Below, one piece after another: positions 59,831-64,000 of a stretch of DNA of 64,000 nt. The stretch's first letter is position 1, and every line of letters starts with the position of its first letter. The notes beneath the pieces were generated by a model. That model was not told where the DNA came from, ran no database searches, and worked only from the letters and a program-made list of their open reading frames with translations. This DNA comes from Candidatus Methanomethylophilaceae archaeon (lineage in GTDB: Archaea; Thermoplasmatota; Thermoplasmata; Methanomassiliicoccales; Methanomethylophilaceae), in contig JAFXUX010000027.1 of the NCBI GenBank assembly GCA_017524805.1, positions 1-64,000 on the forward strand, written 5' to 3'. The position numbers and the translations under genes were made by a program.

Positions 59831-61195
59831 TCACTCCTCGAACATCCTCTCTATCATCCAGTCAGTGTTGAATTTGATTATGTCGTCGTATTCCTGGCCG
59901 TTGCAGACGAACGCTATCGGCTTCCCGATCGTGTGGGCTATCGAAAGCGCGGCGCCTCCTTTTGCGTCGGTGTCTATCTTGGTCAGAATTACGGCGTCGA
60001 TGCCTATCGCATCGTCGAAGACTTTCGCCTGTTCGATGGCATCGTTTCCGGCGAGGGAATCGCCGACGAACACTTTCAGATCGGGCTTGGCTATCCTGAC
60101 GATCTTCTTCATCTCCTCGATGAGGTTGCTGTTGGTCTGCATCCTCCCGGCGGTATCTATGAAGACGATGTCTTTCATCCTCGATCTGGCATGCTCCACT
60201 GCATCGAAAGCTACGGCCGCGGGATCCGCTCCATGGTCTTGCTTGACGATCTTGCATCCCAGCTTTTCCGCGTGGATCCCAAGCTGCTCAATGGCCCCTG
60301 CCCTGAAGGTATCGCATGCGGCCAAGACAACGGTTTTGCCCTGTTTCTGGACGCGATTGGCCAATTTGGCGATGGCAGTGGTTTTGCCGGTCCCGTTTAT
60401 CCCGACGAACATAATCACGGTGGGCTTCTTGCGTCCCTCGAGCCACTCGTCGAAATCGAACTCGTTTATCTCGAGGACGTCCCTTACTGCATCCTTGACG
60501 GAAAGCTCGACGACCTGCTCCAAAGAGTAGGAGCGGTCATACTTTTTGCCGACGAGATTCTCCCTGACGCCATCCTTTATCTTTTCCGCGACGGGATAAG
60601 CGACATCCGCTTCGAGGAGGATGATCTCCAGCTCGTTGAGAATCTCATCGAGAGGGTCTTCCTTGATTTTCTTGGCGAGGAAATCGTCGCTGAGGAGCTT
60701 GGAACCTTTCCCAGATTTGCCCTGCTGCTTCTTCAGCTTCAGCTCTTCTTTTCTGGAGAGCTTCTTCGGGACTTCGGTTTCTGTGGGAACCTCCGGCTTC
60801 TCGATCTCCGGAGCCGACACCGATTTCGTCTCGGGGACCTCGGTCTTCGGGGGCTCCGTGGGAGTCTCGATGGTCTCCGGCTTCTGGGGCTCTTCGCGCT
60901 TTTCCCTGTGGAACCAACCGTGCTTGGGCTGCTCTGGTTTCTCGGTTTCTGTCGGAACCTCCGGCTTCTCGATCTCCGGCGCAGAAACTGATTTCGTCTC
61001 CGGGACCTCGGTCTTCGGAGGCTCCGTGGGAGTCTCGATGGTCTCAGTCTTCGGGACTTCAATCTCACGCTCGTCTTTCTTGTCCGGTCCAGGGCCGGGG
61101 AGTTCGGGTCCGTCTTTGTAGACTTTGTCTTTGTCTATTTTCTTCTCCGCTTTGGAGAAGAGGTTTTTCATCTTCGCTTTGAGGGACTCGAACAT
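59831..61195 (-). CDS. ftsY: Signal recognition particle receptor FtsY
   Basis: 454 residues. The NG GTPase core is at the C-terminus: VGINGTGKTTAIAKLA (G1), ACDTFRAGAIEQL, FIDTAGRMQTN (G3), LTKIDTDAKGGAAL (G4). The N-terminal acidic extension is long (about 150 residues) and contains an exact 35-residue duplication (starting ETIETPTEPPKTEVPETKS) separated by a short HGWFHREKREE segment. It docks SRP-ribosomes to the translocon. ATG 61195 (MFESLKAKM) is preferred. Last of the LX-prefoldin-ftsY operon. Confidence 0.95.
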   Translation of the reverse strand: MFESLKAKMKNLFSKAEKKIDKDKVYKDGPELPGPGPDKKDEREIEVPKTETIETPTEPPKTEVPETKSVSAPEIEKPEVPTETEKPEQPKHGWFHREKREEPQKPETIETPTEPPKTEVPETKSVSAPEIEKPEVPTETEVPKKLSRKEELKLKKQQGKSGKGSKLLSDDFLAKKIKEDPLDEILNELEIILLEADVAYPVAEKIKDGVRENLVGKKYDRSYSLEQVVELSVKDAVRDVLEINEFDFDEWLEGRKKPTVIMFVGINGTGKTTAIAKLANRVQKQGKTVVLAACDTFRAGAIEQLGIHAEKLGCKIVKQDHGADPAAVAFDAVEHARSRMKDIVFIDTAGRMQTNSNLIEEMKKIVRIAKPDLKVFVGDSLAGNDAIEQAKVFDDAIGIDAVILTKIDTDAKGGAALSIAHTIGKPIAFVCNGQEYDDIIKFNTDWMIERMFEE

Positions 61196-61209
61196 AACCG
61201 CACCCTTGA

Positions 61210-61644
61210 TCACTGGATTTGTTGCTGCTTCCTGGCGTCGTATTCGTTTTGGATAGCCGCGGTAAGATTGTTTAGGGCGTCCTGGGATTCTCCGAGGGCT
61301 TCCATCGTTTTCTTCAGAGCCTCGGATATCTCTGCGCTGTTGGCTTCCATGTATCCGATGGCGGAATCGACGTCTTTCTCGACGGATATGTCGGATCCCA
61401 CATCGACTATGACATTCCTGTTGGGGGTGACTTTCACCGTGATGAAGGAATTGGCCGCGATCGGGACCATTATCTCGTCGCCGTCTTTCGCGCTCTTGAA
61501 GGCTTTGAGGGCATCGGAAGCCAGAGAAACTTCGTTGAGGGATACGCGGAGCACCTGAACCTGGCGGGAAAGGGCTTCTACCCTCTGTCTATACGATTCC
61601 GCGACGGAAATTGCCTGGCGGAGCTCAGCGTCTTCCACGTTCAC
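61210..61644 (-). CDS. pfdA: Prefoldin alpha subunit
   Basis: 144 residues: two long coiled-coil helices (VAESYRQRVEALSRQVQVLRV and C-terminal ALKKTMEALGESQDALNNLT) around a beta hairpin (IMVPIAANSFITVKV), the class-alpha prefoldin. It hands unfolded chains to the thermosome. Its ATG overlaps the LX stop as ATGA. Confidence 0.94.
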   Translation of the reverse strand: MNVEDAELRQAISVAESYRQRVEALSRQVQVLRVSLNEVSLASDALKAFKSAKDGDEIMVPIAANSFITVKVTPNRNVIVDVGSDISVEKDVDSAIGYMEANSAEISEALKKTMEALGESQDALNNLTAAIQNEYDARKQQQIQ

Positions 61645-61868
61645 TCACCGATCTGGTATTTCACGATGTGGTTGGTGACTTCATCGGCGGGGAGCTCTTT
61701 CACTTCGGAGATGCAGATCTGCGTTCTCTTGAGCTTGTGCTTGCTTCCGATGGTGGAAAGGACCTTCTCCCTGACGGCTGCCTCGTCCTCAGCGGCCATT
61801 TCGATGCAGAAAGGCTGGCTGACGTATCTGACATCCTCATAACTTCCTGATATGCTGAAAGCTTTCAT
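61641..61868 (-). CDS. rplX: Ribosomal protein LX (L18a/eL20)
   Basis: 75 residues: AFSISGSYEDVRYVSQPFCIEMAAEDEAAVREKVLSTIGSKHKLKR-type sequence with the RT-ICISEV-E ending that marks archaeal LX. The LX-pfdA-ftsY order is widely conserved in archaea. A TATA box (TTTATTTATATT, about 61896-61907) lies about 30 nt upstream. Confidence 0.9.
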   Translation of the reverse strand: MKAFSISGSYEDVRYVSQPFCIEMAAEDEAAVREKVLSTIGSKHKLKRTQICISEVKELPADEVTNHIVKYQIGE

Positions 61869-62128
61869 TTTGATTACCTTGGTTTGCCATGAACCCTATA
61901 ATATAAATAAAGGTTTAGGTAGGCTCCATATTTATTATAATAAGGGAAGCTGCCGGCGGCAGAGCCCTTTGCGCCCGCCATTTCCAGACCTGAAAACCCG
62001 TTTCCATGCTGGGAGGCACGCATCTCCGCAATTCATTTTATATCGAAGGTGGTAGATTGTGACGTCCAAGATGCGTTTGGGATGTCGGTGGGATGTTTCT
62101 TCGCGGCATCGCGGCAGGCAGGGTTCAT
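61869..62128. other. Divergent promoter region between LX and the sugar isomerase
   Basis: 260 bp. Left end: the LX promoter (above). A dyad CTGCCGGCGGCAG lies near 61949-61961. ATTTTATATC (about 62035-62044) faces the isomerase. No ORF or RNA gene recognised. Confidence 0.4.
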
Positions 62129-63148
62129 ATGAAAGCTTTCGAGACCGAATCGCTGAATCGCATGGCGAAGGAGATTTCCGGGTTCGTCGATGACATAGCC
62201 GCGGCCATAAAGGTTCCAACAGGCATCGAGAAGAGGTATTCCCGCATATTCGTGTTCGGGATGGGCGCCTCATCCATTGCCGGCAGGGTGTACAAGGATT
62301 CCACCTATTATGCGTCCGGGATCCCCGTGGTCACGCTGAAGCCCTTCGCTCTGCCCGATTGGGTCGATGAGGATTGTCTTCTCATAGTATGCAGCTACTC
62401 AGGGAACACCTTCGAAACGGTCGAGATGTACAAAATGGCCCGCGCATGCGGCATGAACGTCGTCGCGGTCACTCGCGGAGGGATTCTGGGAAGTCTGGCG
62501 GAAGCGGACGGATCGCCCATAGCCAGAATCGGAGGCGACAGCATGCAGCCCCGCAGCGCGGTCGGATGGTTCCTCGGGATAACCGGCGGGATCATCGAAG
62601 ACGCTGGCGGCCCCGCTTTCCGCGCTCAAATCGAAGAGATGATCCCCCGCCTGAGAGCGTACAAGGAGGAGATCGAATCCGAGGACGGAATCGCCTGGGA
62701 GATCGCCAGGTCCCTGAACGGAAGGTTCCCGGTGATCTACGGCACGCCGGATCTCATGGGCGCAGCCGTCAGATGGAAGAACCAGCTGAACGAGAATTCC
62801 AAGCTCGTCGCATTTTCAGGGCCGCTGCCGGAGTTCGACCACAACGAGATCGTCGGATGGTGCGAGGACCCCCAGCGCAAATTGTTCTATCCCATCATCA
62901 TCGAAGGCGGGTACGAGGACAATCTCCCTAAAATCCTGGATGCTACCGTCGGATTGGTCTCCAGCAGAGGCGTGGACATGGTCCGCATACGCGCGAAAGG
63001 GAAGACTCCCCTGGAGGAATCCATTTACATGATCATGCTCGGCGACAACAACTCCCTGTATCTGGCATCGATATCTGGGGTTGATCCTTGCGACGTCAGA
63101 TCCATAAACGAGCTCAAGCGCCGTCTCAAGGAGAAATTTCCGAGCTGA
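62129..63148 (+). CDS. Bifunctional phosphoglucose/phosphomannose isomerase
   Basis: 339 residues with two SIS domains: SRIFVFGMGASSIAG and LLIVCSYSGNTFETVEMYKMA (first), QPRSAVGWFLG, and NQLNENSKLVAFSGPLPEFDHNEIVGW (catalytic Glu/His region) in the second. This is the archaeal PGI/PMI family interconverting fructose-6-phosphate with glucose- and mannose-6-phosphate. ATG 62129 (MKAFETESLNR) has GCAGGG upstream; ATG 62093 is possible. It ends 4 nt before the convergent PriS stop. Confidence 0.92.
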   Translation: MKAFETESLNRMAKEISGFVDDIAAAIKVPTGIEKRYSRIFVFGMGASSIAGRVYKDSTYYASGIPVVTLKPFALPDWVDEDCLLIVCSYSGNTFETVEMYKMARACGMNVVAVTRGGILGSLAEADGSPIARIGGDSMQPRSAVGWFLGITGGIIEDAGGPAFRAQIEEMIPRLRAYKEEIESEDGIAWEIARSLNGRFPVIYGTPDLMGAAVRWKNQLNENSKLVAFSGPLPEFDHNEIVGWCEDPQRKLFYPIIIEGGYEDNLPKILDATVGLVSSRGVDMVRIRAKGKTPLEESIYMIMLGDNNSLYLASISGVDPCDVRSINELKRRLKEKFPS

Positions 63149-63152
63149 GCTG

Positions 63153-64000
63153 TCAGAACAGTTTTTCCTTCCCTTCGTTTTCCGACGCGAACCCGATGTC
63201 GGCCATCTTCCTTCCGACCAAGAACACCGCGAGGAATTCCGGCACTTCGGTCTCCCCTTCCAAGGTGAAATCCTGGCCTTTCATGTTCATGCTGACGTTT
63301 TTCCTCATCGTCACTTTGACCGGGTCGTCGGTGTAATCTGCAGGCACGGCGCTTTGCAGCGGGTCGAAATCTGTCAGCTCGTCGCGGGTAAGCGGAGTGA
63401 CTCTCAGCCCGCTTTTGCCGTGGATCGAGCCCGGGAGGCGTATGAGCCTCTTTATGTCGGCGGTAACAGGCTCATCCACCTCGCCGGAAAGGGTGTGCGC
63501 CACGTCTTCCTTCATGATTCTGATGAGGATGTCCTGCGCCGGCTTCGACAGGAACGCCATCGAATCCTTCTCGAACATTATCCTGGCGCTTTTTGCGAGC
63601 TCATCCTTCGTCTTCTGGATGGTCTGCGTGCCGCTCCCTTTGATGCTCGGGTAGGATTTTTTGATGTCTTTGGGCTCCATTGTCAGGAAGTCGTCTACCA
63701 CTTTCTCCAAGGCTTTCCTCATCTTCCTGCGCCATCCCCCGCATTCCTTGGGAGGGAGAAGCCTGTCTTTGGCGACGTTGACGTACGTCCCGGAGGATGT
63801 GGACATGGATGAGGTCGCGACCGAATGGTACGGGAACACCCAGTCGATGTTCAGACCCGAGCATGTGATGTAATCCACGATCTCCCTTCTTTCGTTGGTT
63901 CCGAGGCCCATTATGTCGGGGGCCCTGACGTGCGCGTGGTATCCTCTTCCGCCGGAGAACGTTATGTGGACCTGGTCCTCGGAGAATCCTAAGTCCCCCA
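63153..64000 (-). CDS. priS: DNA primase small subunit PriS (5' end beyond the window)
   Basis: The C-terminal 282 residues are visible and the frame is open to the right edge. FSGGRGYHAHVRAPDIM matches the PriS signature following the active site, and LPGSIHGKSGLRVTPL is the conserved nucleotide-binding loop. The catalytic Asp-x-Asp pair lies outside the window. PriS is the catalytic subunit that makes RNA primers with PriL. An ATG at 63911 is internal, not the start. Confidence 0.94.
   Translation of the reverse strand, partial: GDLGFSEDQVHITFSGGRGYHAHVRAPDIMGLGTNERREIVDYITCSGLNIDWVFPYHSVATSSMSTSSGTYVNVAKDRLLPPKECGGWRRKMRKALEKVVDDFLTMEPKDIKKSYPSIKGSGTQTIQKTKDELAKSARIMFEKDSMAFLSKPAQDILIRIMKEDVAHTLSGEVDEPVTADIKRLIRLPGSIHGKSGLRVTPLTRDELTDFDPLQSAVPADYTDDPVKVTMRKNVSMNMKGQDFTLEGETEVPEFLAVFLVGRKMADIGFASENEGKEKLF

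Noticed and set aside
1-64000. tRNA, rRNA, CRISPR arrays and insertion sequences
   Set aside because: I looked for T-loop motifs (GGTTCGA-type), rRNA blocks, regular repeat-spacer arrays and transposase signatures on both strands and found none I could support.

Overview
This 64 kb window is archaeal. It carries Spt5, TFB, Gar1, archaeal P0 and L12, a Cdc6/Orc1 initiator, both primase subunits, the PolD small subunit, TiaS, EndA, Cdc48 and an A/V-type ATP synthase. Gene content fits Thermoplasmata, most likely a host-associated Methanomassiliicoccales (Methanomethylophilus-like) methanogen. The arguments are two giant BspA-type leucine-rich-repeat genes, the mix of Thermoplasmata-like and methanogen-like genes, and near-avoidance of TAG as a stop: only one gene whose stop I read ends in TAG. 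This placement is inference, because no rRNA, mcr or pyl gene is visible. Many genes have a TATA box about 25 nt before the start codon (leaderless mRNA). Internal operon genes instead use Shine-Dalgarno sites or ATGA overlaps.

Left part (0-20 kb): a truncated Fic gene, a radical SAM protein and primase PriL. Then comes a minus-strand operon for pantothenate synthesis, S-adenosylhomocysteine salvage, nucleoside and nucleotide kinases and archaetidylinositol-phosphate synthesis. Next are a TrmJ-like methyltransferase, a GNAT enzyme and a short tubulin/FtsZ-superfamily protein. The secE-spt5-rpl11 and rpl1-rpl10-rpl12 operons follow, the second with a probable L1 autoregulatory site. Purine genes (purE, guaAB), gar1-tfb and endA complete this part.

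Middle (20-42 kb): a membrane pseudokinase with six extracellular repeats, a decaying MazF-like/acetyltransferase pair, and a Phr-like regulator with Cdc48 and Hsp20. Then come a ribokinase, a three-gene ATGA-coupled cluster of uncertain role, and two convergent giant LRR secretory proteins sharing a nearly identical inverted C-terminal module. DP1, the PolD small subunit, follows.

Right part (42-64 kb): a complete ahaHIKECFABD-type ATP synthase operon with an additional 51-residue membrane protein; dCMP deaminase; signal peptidase; then a probable replication origin. There cdc6 is bracketed by two inverted copies of an ORB element identical over 27 nt, with a third, one-mismatch core copy at the DP1 stop codon 11.6 kb away. 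TiaS, a thiolase, an M20 peptidase, the LX-prefoldin-FtsY operon, a phosphoglucose/phosphomannose isomerase and primase PriS (running off the edge) complete the window. PriL, DP1, Cdc6 and PriS all lie here, so this is a replication-centred neighbourhood.
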